Assembly: GCF_002008365.1 (NCBI RefSeq)
Contig: NZ_MRDL01000023.1
Coordinates: 69,599 to 133,598 of the forward strand
Source: Rhizobium leguminosarum bv. viciae USDA 2370
GTDB taxonomy: Bacteria; Pseudomonadota; Alphaproteobacteria; Rhizobiales; Rhizobiaceae
Direction of reading: 5' to 3'
DNA: 64,000 nucleotides
The notes beneath the pieces are model-generated. The model saw only the letters and a list, made by a program, of their open reading frames with translations. It was not told the origin of the DNA and did not search any database. Each line of letters starts with the position of its first letter. Position 1 is the stretch's first letter. Below, piece after piece: positions 43,281-51,097 of the stretch. The position numbers were made by a program, and so were the translations under genes.

Positions 43281-44309
43281 ATGAAAAGAAGAGAGATAGA
43301 GGCGCTGCGTGAGCAGGTGAGCTGCGCGGCCGTTCTTGAACAGGCGAGGTTCGCCATCGACATCAAGGAAAGCACCCGGCGGGCAGTCAAGTTTCGCCGT
43401 GGTGGTGAAATCGTCATCGTCGCGCATGAGGGGCGCGGATGGTTTGATCCGCTCAGCGATGCGAAAGGCGATGTCTTCGGGCTTGTCGAGCATCTCGATC
43501 ATGTCGGTTTTCTCGAAGGCGCCGATAGGGTCGCGGATCTCGTTGGTTTCGAGATCACGGAACCGGAGTGGCAGCCTGCGAGCCGCGATAGAGGATGCAA
43601 CCTCTCTCTTGTCGAGCGCTGGCAAGCGCGCCGCAGCCCATGGCCCGGTTCATCGACGTGGCGCTACCTCAACGGCGAGCGCCGGCTGCCACCACCTATA
43701 CTCTGTGAGGCGATCAAAGCGGGGCTTCTTCGGGAAGGCCCGCGTGGCAGCATATGGGCAGCGCATACGGATAATGCCGGCGTGGTGACCGGATGGGAGG
43801 CGCGCGGACCGCAATACCGTGGCTTCGCCTCTGGAGGAGCGAAGGTTCTCTTCCGTCTAGGGTTGGATACTGCGTTGCGCCTGGCCGTCACGGAAGCTGC
43901 GATCGATGCCATGAGCCTTGCGGCAATCGAAGGGTTGCATGACGGCACGCTTTATCTCAGCACCGGCGGCGGGTGGTCGCCGGCCACGCAAGCCGCACTG
44001 CGGGAATTGGCCTCCCGACCGGACGCCCGGCTGGTCGCTGCGACGGACGCCAATGCACAAGGGGATCTGTTTGCCACGCGATTGCGGTCGCTTGCCGAGG
44101 ATGCCGGTTGCGAGTGGACCCGGTTGCGCCCGGCCGAGGAGGACTGGAACGAAACCCTGAAGGTCAGGGAGAAAGAAAAGGGGGAAAGAAAGGCAGGAAG
44201 CGTGCCGCATTCGCACCGCCCGCGTCAAGGGAGGCTTCGCCCGGCTGAGCCGGCCCTTGACCCAGCCAGTCGCGATGCCGGCGCCAGGCAAGGGGTCATG
44301 AAGGACTGA
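43281..44309 (+). CDS. Toprim-domain, primase-like plasmid protein (DUF3991/DUF7146-like)
   Basis: A 342-residue protein from the ATG at 43281, with GGGAGC just upstream. The N-terminal part (to ~150) resembles the DUF3991-type region: EQARFAIDIKESTRRAVKFR, GRGWFDPLSDAKGDVFGLVE, and WRYLNGERRLPPPILCEAIK. A Toprim-like core follows, with RLAVTEAAIDAMSLAAIEGL supplying the first Glu, and LVAATDANAQGDLFATRL the D-x-x/D-x-G-x type metal-binding residues. The C-terminal ~50 residues are basic and low-complexity. Toprim proteins of plasmids and phages act in priming or DNA processing. No helicase gene sits beside it. It starts the rightward-transcribed block. Confidence 0.78.
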   Translation: MKRREIEALREQVSCAAVLEQARFAIDIKESTRRAVKFRRGGEIVIVAHEGRGWFDPLSDAKGDVFGLVEHLDHVGFLEGADRVADLVGFEITEPEWQPASRDRGCNLSLVERWQARRSPWPGSSTWRYLNGERRLPPPILCEAIKAGLLREGPRGSIWAAHTDNAGVVTGWEARGPQYRGFASGGAKVLFRLGLDTALRLAVTEAAIDAMSLAAIEGLHDGTLYLSTGGGWSPATQAALRELASRPDARLVAATDANAQGDLFATRLRSLAEDAGCEWTRLRPAEEDWNETLKVREKEKGERKAGSVPHSHRPRQGRLRPAEPALDPASRDAGARQGVMKD

Positions 44310-44373
44310 AGGGGATGGCGAGGTCGATAGGACGGCGCCGCACTTCGGTCCGAAAACGCGCAAGGAGCCGCAG

Positions 44374-44979
44374 ATGATCCCCTCTCCCGCAACCACCAGG
44401 GTTTTCCAGGGCGTCGCAAGCCGCCAACAGATGTTCCGCATGTTTGACCGCCACGCGGAGCGCCCAAAGCGTTGGGATGGTGATGCCGCGCCGTTCTACT
44501 CGGGCGAATGGTTCGAGATCGGCGAGACCGAACATGACTACATGTTCGAGGTCCTTCCACCATTGTGGATCCGAGGATCCACGTTTGCGATGCGCGAGTT
44601 CATGACTGGCTCGGTGACATCAGTATTCTTCGCGCTCAGGATCGAGGCGTCCATCCGATATTTCCATGGCTACTGCGATCTTTCCGGTAAGGCATCCGTC
44701 GAAACGATGCGCGTCGCCATCATCGAGCGCGAAAGCCGAGCGGTCCGGGCGATGACGCGGCAAGAGCGGCTCGAGCATATCTGGAGCATCACTGCCGGCG
44801 ATTACCGCGGCTATGCCGGAGACGAGTGGCCGCAGTCCGCTCGCGGCAAGCGCACCGTCATACTCTATGGCGGCAACGAAGGCACCTTGCTGAAGCTGCT
44901 CGACGAACTCACGGACGGGGAGACTGCTGCGAAGCTGCCGGTGCATCTTCGCCACCTTCCCTCCCAGATCGCCGCGTGA
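44374..44979 (+). CDS. DUF1419-family plasmid protein
   Basis: A 201-residue protein of a family found on rhizobial plasmids (DUF1419). The family-like opening is SRQQMFRMFDRHAERPKRWD then YSGEWFEIGETEHDYMFEVL, followed by PPLWIRGSTFAMREFMTGSV. No catalytic motif, signal peptide or membrane segment is visible, and the role of the family is not established. It is separated from the Toprim gene by 64 bases and from the next gene by 10, so the three genes are probably transcribed together. Confidence 0.75.
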   Translation: MIPSPATTRVFQGVASRQQMFRMFDRHAERPKRWDGDAAPFYSGEWFEIGETEHDYMFEVLPPLWIRGSTFAMREFMTGSVTSVFFALRIEASIRYFHGYCDLSGKASVETMRVAIIERESRAVRAMTRQERLEHIWSITAGDYRGYAGDEWPQSARGKRTVILYGGNEGTLLKLLDELTDGETAAKLPVHLRHLPSQIAA

Positions 44980-44989
44980 GGGGGAGGCC

Positions 44990-45375
44990 ATGTTCACTTT
45001 CAGCGTGGTCGAGGTCAGTGCGGTGATCGTGCACGGACGTACCGACGCGGAAGCCAATGGCGGCTTCCGCAACCCCCACTATGGTCTACTCCCGGGTAAG
45101 GACGAACGGCCAGGTCTGTGGATCGTCGGCGACGAAGGCGTCTATCTGCTGTCCAATGGCAAACCGGCAGAAGGTCAAAGGGCGCTGAGTGCGATCCGCA
45201 GACCGATCCGGACTGCTGGCATTACAAGCGTCGGTATTTCGAGGGAGACGACGGGATCGTCTTCATCGCCGGCGCGAGCCTTGAAGCCATGCTTTCCACA
45301 ACCCCGGAACCCACGCATCTGCGGGCGCAGTTTACGTCGGAAACCATGCAGTTCTCCGTAGTCACGCGCTCGTAG
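44990..45375 (+). pseudogene. DUF3085-like plasmid protein, one frameshift
   Basis: GGGGGAGG precedes the ATG at 44990. The first frame reads NGGFRNPHYGLLPGKDERPG then LWIVGDEGVYLLSNGKPAEG, like DUF3085 proteins. At about 45180-45195 similarity moves to another frame, which continues ECDPQTDPDCWHYKRRYFEG, DDGIVFIAGASLEAMLSTTP and ends at 45375. Joined, the product would be about 128 residues, normal for the family. The join needs one single-base change, so a sequencing error or a recent mutation are equally possible. Function of the family is unknown. Confidence 0.62.
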
Positions 45376-45491
45376 CTCGCGATCGCTGCAGCCGGACGAA
45401 CCAGATCCAAATTCCTCACCTCATTCATCCGCCATCGCCCGCGGGACCTGTCCTGCGGGCGATGGCGCATATCCTCGAAAAGGAGTCTTCA

Positions 45492-48400
45492 ATGTCCAAC
45501 GATCCCTTCACCCTCGATATGTTTGTAAGCAGCGCGTTGTCGTCCGGCCTTGGCTTGGGCGTCACCGCGTTTGGCGGTTTCGCCGCCAACGACGACGATC
45601 CCGATCCGCCGCCGCCCTCCCCTGCGCCGGCATTGCCTCCACCAGTTGCGAAGCAGCCGGCGCCGCGGACACACGGCCTGCGGGGTAACTTCTATCTCGA
45701 CAATGGCGATCGTGGACTTGCGATCGACTGGAAGCAAAGGGCGAAGGCGAATCTTGTGGCCATCCTGACCGCCAACGAAATCGAAAAGCAGGATCGACCC
45801 GCCACCAGTGACGAACAGGCGAAACTGATCCGCTTTACCGGTTTTGGCGCATCGGAACTCGCAAACGGCATGTTCCGGCGTCCAGGCGACGTCGATTTCC
45901 AGGAAGGCTGGGGTGACCTCGGCAGTTCGCTGGAAAGCGCCGTCACCGACGCCGATTATGCTTCGCTCGCGCGCGGCATCCAATATGCTCACTTCACTCC
46001 CGAGTTCATCGTCCGCTCGATCTGGGCGGGCTTGCGGCGGCTCGGATGGCGCGGGGGCCGCGTGCTGGAGCCGGGAATCGGCACGGGCCTTTTTCCGGCG
46101 CTGATGCCAACGGCGCTCCGTGACATAAGCTATGTCACCGGGATCGAACTCGATCCGGTAACAGCGCGCATTGTCCGGCTTCTTCAGCCGAAGGCACGCA
46201 TCATCAACGCCGACTTCGCGCGCACCGATCTCAACGCGATCTATGATCTCGCGATCGGCAATCCGCCCTTCTCCGATCGAACAGTTCGGTCGGACCGGCA
46301 GTACCGTCCGCTCGGTCTGCGGCTGCACGACTACTTCATTGCCCGGTCGATCGATCTCTTGAAGCCCGGTGCACTCGCCGCGTTCGTGACAAGCAGCGGC
46401 ACGATGGACAAGGTGGACAGCACAGCGCGAGAGCATATCACCAGGTCTGCCGATCTGATCGCAGCGGCCCGCCTCCCCGAGGGCAGCTTCCGCCGCGACG
46501 CTGGCACGGATGTGGTCGTGGACATCCTGTTTTTTCGCAAGCGCAAGGCCGGCGAGCCGGAGGGTGATCTGTCATGGCTCGAACTCGAAGAGGTTCGTCC
46601 TGCGACATCCGACGAGGGGGCGATCCGCGTAAACCGCTGGTTCGCGCGGCACCCGGATTTCGTGCTCGGCGAGCACGCCTCAACGTCTGGCCCGTTCGGC
46701 GAGACCTATACATGCCGGCCACGCGCCGGTGAAGACCTGCAAACGGCACTGAAGGCCGTGATCGCTCTTCTCCCTGAGGATCGGTATGACGGCGAGCCGA
46801 CGTCGGTCGACATTGATCTGGAAGAGGAGTTGGGCGAGATCGTCGACCTCCGCCCCGCCAACGACAAGGTCCGCGAGGGCAGCTTCGTCCTCAATAACCG
46901 CCACGGTCTCATGCAAATGATCGACGGAGCCCCGCTCGCGGTTTCGGTGCGAAAAGGCAGGTCAGGCGAAGGCCTGTCCGAAAAACATGTCCGGATCATC
47001 AAGAAGCTGATTCCGATCCGCGACGCCGTCCGCGAGGTGCTGAAAGCGCAGGAACGCGACCAGCCGTGGCGCGATCTGCAGGTTCGGCTGCGTATCGCCT
47101 GGTCGAGTTTCATCCGCGACTTCGGGCCGATCAACCACACAACGGTCTCGATCTCTGAGGACGAGGAAAGCGGCGAGGTCCGCGAAACCCATCGTCGGCC
47201 GAATCTCCAGCCGTTCCTGGATGATCCCGATTGCTGGCTGGTGGCCTCGATCGAGGACTACGACCTCGAAACCGATACGGCGAAGCCTGGTCCGATCTTC
47301 ACCGAGCGGGTGATTTCTCCTCCCGCGCCGCCGGTCATAACTTCGGCTGCCGACGCGCTCGCCGTCGTTCTCAACGAGCGTGGCTGCGTCGATCCCGAGC
47401 ATATTGCCGAGCTGCTGCACCGTGATCCGGATGCTGTGATCGACGAACTCGGTGACGCCATCTTCCGCGATCCCGCGGATGGCTCCTGGCAGACCTCCGA
47501 CGCCTATCTCTCCGGCCCGGTCCGCACGAAGCTCACGGTCGCCGAAGCGGCGGCTGCGCTCGATCCGGCGTTTGAGCGCAATGTCCGAGCGCTGCAGGAC
47601 GTCCAGCCTGCCGACCTCCGACCGTCGGATATCACCGCCCGTCTCGGCGCACCCTGGATTCCGGCTGCCGATGTCGTCGCCTTCGTCAAGCAAACGATGG
47701 ATGTGGACATCAGGATTCACCATATGCCGGAACTCGGGTCATGGACCGTCGAGGCACGCCAGTTTGCCTATAGCGCCGGCGGCACCTCCGAATGGGGCAC
47801 AAGCCGCCGTCACGCGGGCGAACTGCTGGCCGACGCGCTGAACAGCCGGATTTCGCAGATCTTCGACGTGTTCAAGGATGTTGGCGGTGAACGCCGCGTT
47901 CTGAATGTCGTCGACACGGAAGCAGTGCGCGACAAGCTGCAAAAGATCAAGGAGGCTTTTCAGAACTGGGTCTGGACTGACCCAGACCGCACCGACGGGC
48001 TTGCGCGGGTCTATAATGACCGCTTCAACAACCTCGCGCCTCGAAAATTCGACGGCTCCCATCTAAAGCTTCCCGGCGCCTCCGGCGCCTTTGTTTTGTA
48101 TGGGCACCAGAAGCGTGGAATCTGGAGGATCATCTCCTCCGGCTCGACCTATCTCGCCCATGCTGTCGGCGCCGGCAAGACGATGACGATGGCAGCCGCG
48201 ATCATGGACCAGCGCCGGCTCGGCCTAATCGCCAAGGCGATGCTGGTCGTGCCAAGCCATTGCCTCGCACAGGCGGCGCGCGAGTTCCTGGCGCTGTATC
48301 CGAACGCTCGTATCCTCGTCGCCGACGAAACCAACTTCACCAAAGACAAGCGGGCACGTTTCCTGTCGCGAGCCGCCACGGCCAACTGGGATGCTGTTAT

Positions 48401-50591
48401 CATCACCCATTCGGCCTTCAGGTTCATCGCCGTGCCGTCGGCGTTCGAAAGCCACATGATCCAAGAAGAGTTGGAGCTCTACGAGGAGCTTTTGACCAAG
48501 GTGGACAGCGAGGATCGGGTGTCGCGCAAGCGGCTCGAGCGCCTGAAGGAAGGCTTGCAAGAGCGGTTGGAAGCGCTCTCAACCCGCAAGGACGACTTTC
48601 TCACGATCTCGGAAATTGGCGTCGATCAGATCATTGTCGACGAGGCGCAGGAATTCCGCAAACTCTCTTTTGCGACCAATATGTCGACACTGAAAGGCAT
48701 CGACCCGAACGGATCGCAGCGGGCCTGGGACCTTTATATCAAGTCCCGCTATATCGAGACCAAGAATCCCGGCCGCGCGCTCGTGCTGGCCTCCGGCACG
48801 CCAATCACCAACACTCTCGGTGAGATGTTCTCGATCCAGCGCCTGCTCGGCCACGAGGCGCTGCGCGAACGCGGGCTTCACGAATTCGACGCCTGGGCCT
48901 CGACCTTCGGCGACACGACGACCGAACTCGAAATCCAGCCGTCGGGCAAATACAAGCCGGTGAGCCGGTTCGCGAGCTTCGTCAACGTGCCGGAGCTGAT
49001 CGCGATGTTCCGCTCGTTCGCCGACGTCGTGATGCCGGAGGACCTGAAGCAATATGTCAAGGTTCCGGACGTCTCGACCGGACGGCGGCAGATCCTGACG
49101 GCGCAACCGACGCCGGCCTTCAAACTCTATCAGCAGATCCTCGACAGCCGCATCAAGGCGATTGAGATGCGAGAGGGGCCAGCGCAGCCCGGCGACGATA
49201 TCCTGCTGTCCGTCATCACCGACGGCCGACACGCGGCGATCGACCTGCGCCTGGTCATTCCGGCAAACGACGACGAGCCGGACAACAAGCTCAATCTCCT
49301 CATCGAGAACGCCTTTCGCATCTGGACGGAAACGAGCGAAAACACCTATCTTCGTCCGGACGGCAAGCCCTATGAACTTCCAGGCGCGGCGCAGATGATC
49401 TTCTCCGATCTCGGCACCATCAATGTCGAGAAGACGCGCGGCTTCTCCGCTTACCGCTGGATTCGTGACGAACTGATCCGCCTAGGCGTGCCCGCGTCGG
49501 AAATCGCCTTTATGCAGGACTTCAAGAAGACCGAGGCCAAGCAGCGACTGTTCGGTGACGTCCGTTCGGGCAAGGTTCGCTTCCTGATCGGCTCGTCTGA
49601 GACCATGGGCACTGGCGTCAACGCCCAGCTCAGGTTGAAGGCGCTGCATCACCTCGACGTGCCGTGGCTCCCATCGCAGATCGAGCAGCGCGAGGGCAGG
49701 ATCGTACGCCAGGGCAATCAGCACGATGTCGTCGACGTCTTCGCCTACGCCACGCGAGGGTCACTTGATGCTGCGATGTGGCAGAACAACGAGCGCAAGG
49801 CTCGCTTCATCGCCGCCGCCCTTTCCGGCGACACCTCGATCCGCAGGTTGGACGACCTTGGGGAGGGCCAGGCCAACCAGTTTGCCATGGCCAAGGCGAT
49901 TGCCTCGGGCGACGAGCGCCTGATGCAGAAGGCCGGGCTCGAAGCCGATATCGCTCGGCTCGAACGGCTGCGCGCCGCCCATGATGACGACCTGTTCGCG
50001 GTGCGCCGCCAGGTCCGGGACGCCGAACGCGACATCGAGGTATCGCTCCGGCGGATCGGCGAGATCGGCAAGGACATCGCGCGGCTGGTTCCGACTGCGG
50101 GAGATGCCTTTACGATGACCGTCACAGGCGTTTCATACGACGAGCGAAAGGAAGCCGGCCGCGCGCTGATGAAGGAAATCCTCACCCTCGTCCAGCTTCA
50201 ACAGGAGAGCGAGATCGTCGTCGCCTCCATTGGTGGCTTCGATCTCGTCTACGATGGCGAGCGCTTCGGCAAGTCTGACGGTTATCGCTACACCACCATG
50301 CTTCAGCGCACGGGCGCGGACTACGAGATCGATCTCGCCGTCACGGTGACGCCGATCGGCGCCGTCTTCCGCCTCGAGCATGCGCTGGATGATTTCGACG
50401 GGGAGCGGGAACGCTATCGCCAGCGGCTGGAGGAAGCGCGCCGGCGTCTTGCTTCCTACCAGTCCCGTCAGGGTGGCGATTTTACCTTCGCGAGTGAGCT
50501 GGCCGAAAAGCGTCGCCAGCTCCGGGAGGTTGAGGCGGAACTCGCGGCCGAGGCGCGCGAGGCAGGGGCCTCTGCCAGGGAGTCAGCCTGA
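45492..50591 (+). CDS. Giant DNA methylase-helicase fusion protein (N6-MTase + SNF2-like helicase)
   Basis: A 1,699-residue protein. AAGGAG lies seven bases before the ATG at 45492. After a Pro-rich linker (~34-60), an N6-adenine-methyltransferase-like domain carries RVLEPGIGTGLFPALMP (SAM-binding, ~190) and LAIGNPPFSDRTV (~257, catalytic N-P-P-F). From ~880 an SF2/SNF2 motor follows: Walker A in HAVGAGKTMTMAAAIMDQRR (~892), DEAQ box in IIVDEAQEFRK (~1049), LASGTPITNTLGEMFSIQRL, and motif VI QIEQREGRIVRQGNQHDVVD (~1396). The last ~230 residues are rich in predicted coiled coil. Relatives occur on rhizobial plasmids. A role in modifying or protecting transferred plasmid DNA is inferred; no restriction nuclease motif is seen. 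Confidence 0.85.
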   Translation: MSNDPFTLDMFVSSALSSGLGLGVTAFGGFAANDDDPDPPPPSPAPALPPPVAKQPAPRTHGLRGNFYLDNGDRGLAIDWKQRAKANLVAILTANEIEKQDRPATSDEQAKLIRFTGFGASELANGMFRRPGDVDFQEGWGDLGSSLESAVTDADYASLARGIQYAHFTPEFIVRSIWAGLRRLGWRGGRVLEPGIGTGLFPALMPTALRDISYVTGIELDPVTARIVRLLQPKARIINADFARTDLNAIYDLAIGNPPFSDRTVRSDRQYRPLGLRLHDYFIARSIDLLKPGALAAFVTSSGTMDKVDSTAREHITRSADLIAAARLPEGSFRRDAGTDVVVDILFFRKRKAGEPEGDLSWLELEEVRPATSDEGAIRVNRWFARHPDFVLGEHASTSGPFGETYTCRPRAGEDLQTALKAVIALLPEDRYDGEPTSVDIDLEEELGEIVDLRPANDKVREGSFVLNNRHGLMQMIDGAPLAVSVRKGRSGEGLSEKHVRIIKKLIPIRDAVREVLKAQERDQPWRDLQVRLRIAWSSFIRDFGPINHTTVSISEDEESGEVRETHRRPNLQPFLDDPDCWLVASIEDYDLETDTAKPGPIFTERVISPPAPPVITSAADALAVVLNERGCVDPEHIAELLHRDPDAVIDELGDAIFRDPADGSWQTSDAYLSGPVRTKLTVAEAAAALDPAFERNVRALQDVQPADLRPSDITARLGAPWIPAADVVAFVKQTMDVDIRIHHMPELGSWTVEARQFAYSAGGTSEWGTSRRHAGELLADALNSRISQIFDVFKDVGGERRVLNVVDTEAVRDKLQKIKEAFQNWVWTDPDRTDGLARVYNDRFNNLAPRKFDGSHLKLPGASGAFVLYGHQKRGIWRIISSGSTYLAHAVGAGKTMTMAAAIMDQRRLGLIAKAMLVVPSHCLAQAAREFLALYPNARILVADETNFTKDKRARFLSRAATANWDAVIITHSAFRFIAVPSAFESHMIQEELELYEELLTKVDSEDRVSRKRLERLKEGLQERLEALSTRKDDFLTISEIGVDQIIVDEAQEFRKLSFATNMSTLKGIDPNGSQRAWDLYIKSRYIETKNPGRALVLASGTPITNTLGEMFSIQRLLGHEALRERGLHEFDAWASTFGDTTTELEIQPSGKYKPVSRFASFVNVPELIAMFRSFADVVMPEDLKQYVKVPDVSTGRRQILTAQPTPAFKLYQQILDSRIKAIEMREGPAQPGDDILLSVITDGRHAAIDLRLVIPANDDEPDNKLNLLIENAFRIWTETSENTYLRPDGKPYELPGAAQMIFSDLGTINVEKTRGFSAYRWIRDELIRLGVPASEIAFMQDFKKTEAKQRLFGDVRSGKVRFLIGSSETMGTGVNAQLRLKALHHLDVPWLPSQIEQREGRIVRQGNQHDVVDVFAYATRGSLDAAMWQNNERKARFIAAALSGDTSIRRLDDLGEGQANQFAMAKAIASGDERLMQKAGLEADIARLERLRAAHDDDLFAVRRQVRDAERDIEVSLRRIGEIGKDIARLVPTAGDAFTMTVTGVSYDERKEAGRALMKEILTLVQLQQESEIVVASIGGFDLVYDGERFGKSDGYRYTTMLQRTGADYEIDLAVTVTPIGAVFRLEHALDDFDGERERYRQRLEEARRRLASYQSRQGGDFTFASELAEKRRQLREVEAELAAEAREAGASARESA

Positions 50592-50754
50592 TTTTGGAAG
50601 CAGTGCAGCATGTGCATAGGTGCATTGCACAATAAATGTTTTCCATCTGATCAAAATATCATCATAGTGCACACAGCTGATGCACATGGCGGTCTCCTCC
50701 CAGTGCCGCCGCAACGGCTGTTCCCCTCTGGAGGTTAAATAACCTTCACACTTC
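50592..50754. promoter_or_regulatory. TGCA-rich cluster, possible operator
   Basis: Between 50600 and 50690 the word TGCA occurs six times in about 85 bases, mostly as GTGCA(T/C) or its complement, in an otherwise AT-rich island (AATAAATGTTTTCCATCTGA). The clustering suggests a multi-site operator or a partition-like site between the helicase gene and the ParB-like gene. The protein that might bind it is unknown. Confidence 0.35.
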
Positions 50755-50788
50755 ATGGGCCTCGGTTCTTCCGACGGCCCATTTTTTT
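50755..50788 (+). terminator. Rho-independent terminator after the methylase-helicase gene
   Basis: ATGGGCC-TCGG and CCGA-C-GGCCCAT pair around a TTCTT loop (11 pairs, one bulge), followed by seven Ts. It lies 164 bases after the stop codon and cleanly separates the methylase-helicase gene from the ParB-like gene. Confidence 0.88.
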
Positions 50789-51097
50789 GTTCCCGCTCAA
50801 CCCGAATTCTGACCTTCGCATGGGATCGCCCGTCTGAAAAAACAGGAAAGAGGGTGAAAGAAAAACCGGTCGCAGATCGGTCCTCCCGTCGCCGCTGGCG
50901 CTCAACCGCGGCCTACGCAGCCCGGCCACTCGTACTTCGCAAGGCTGTTAGCCCCGCTTGTCCTTCGCGGCAGGGCAGCTCGCCCGCAGTTGCGCCGGTC
51001 AGGCCACTTTGCGCTCCGGGAGATGTCTTCAGGAAAAAATGAAGACAGGAAGGACCGGCAGAAGGCCGCGTCCGCATCCCCGGAAAGGAACACTCCC
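50789..51097. other. Long GC-rich leader before the ParB-like gene
   Basis: About 310 bases without a supported gene. It contains CTTCGCAAGGCTGTTAGCCC followed by CGCTTGTCC around 50935-50963. A near copy (CTTCGCAGGGCTTTACCCCG then CTTGTCC) occurs at about 53492-53518, in the leader of the gene at 53654. The shared segment suggests a common leader or promoter element. Confidence 0.45.

Noticed and set aside
43062-43625. N-terminal extension of the 49-residue protein through the Toprim gene
   Set aside because: It would be antisense to the Toprim coding region; the ribosome site supports the short form starting at 43061.
45489-46436. 315-codon minus-strand frame opposite the methylase domain
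   Set aside because: Antisense to a gene with clear SAM and NPPF motifs; high-GC DNA gives many such open frames.
45492-50591. Reading the methylase-helicase as a complete restriction system
   Set aside because: No PD-(D/E)xK, HNH or PLD nuclease motif is visible and no partner nuclease gene is adjacent; a protective or remodelling role fits better.
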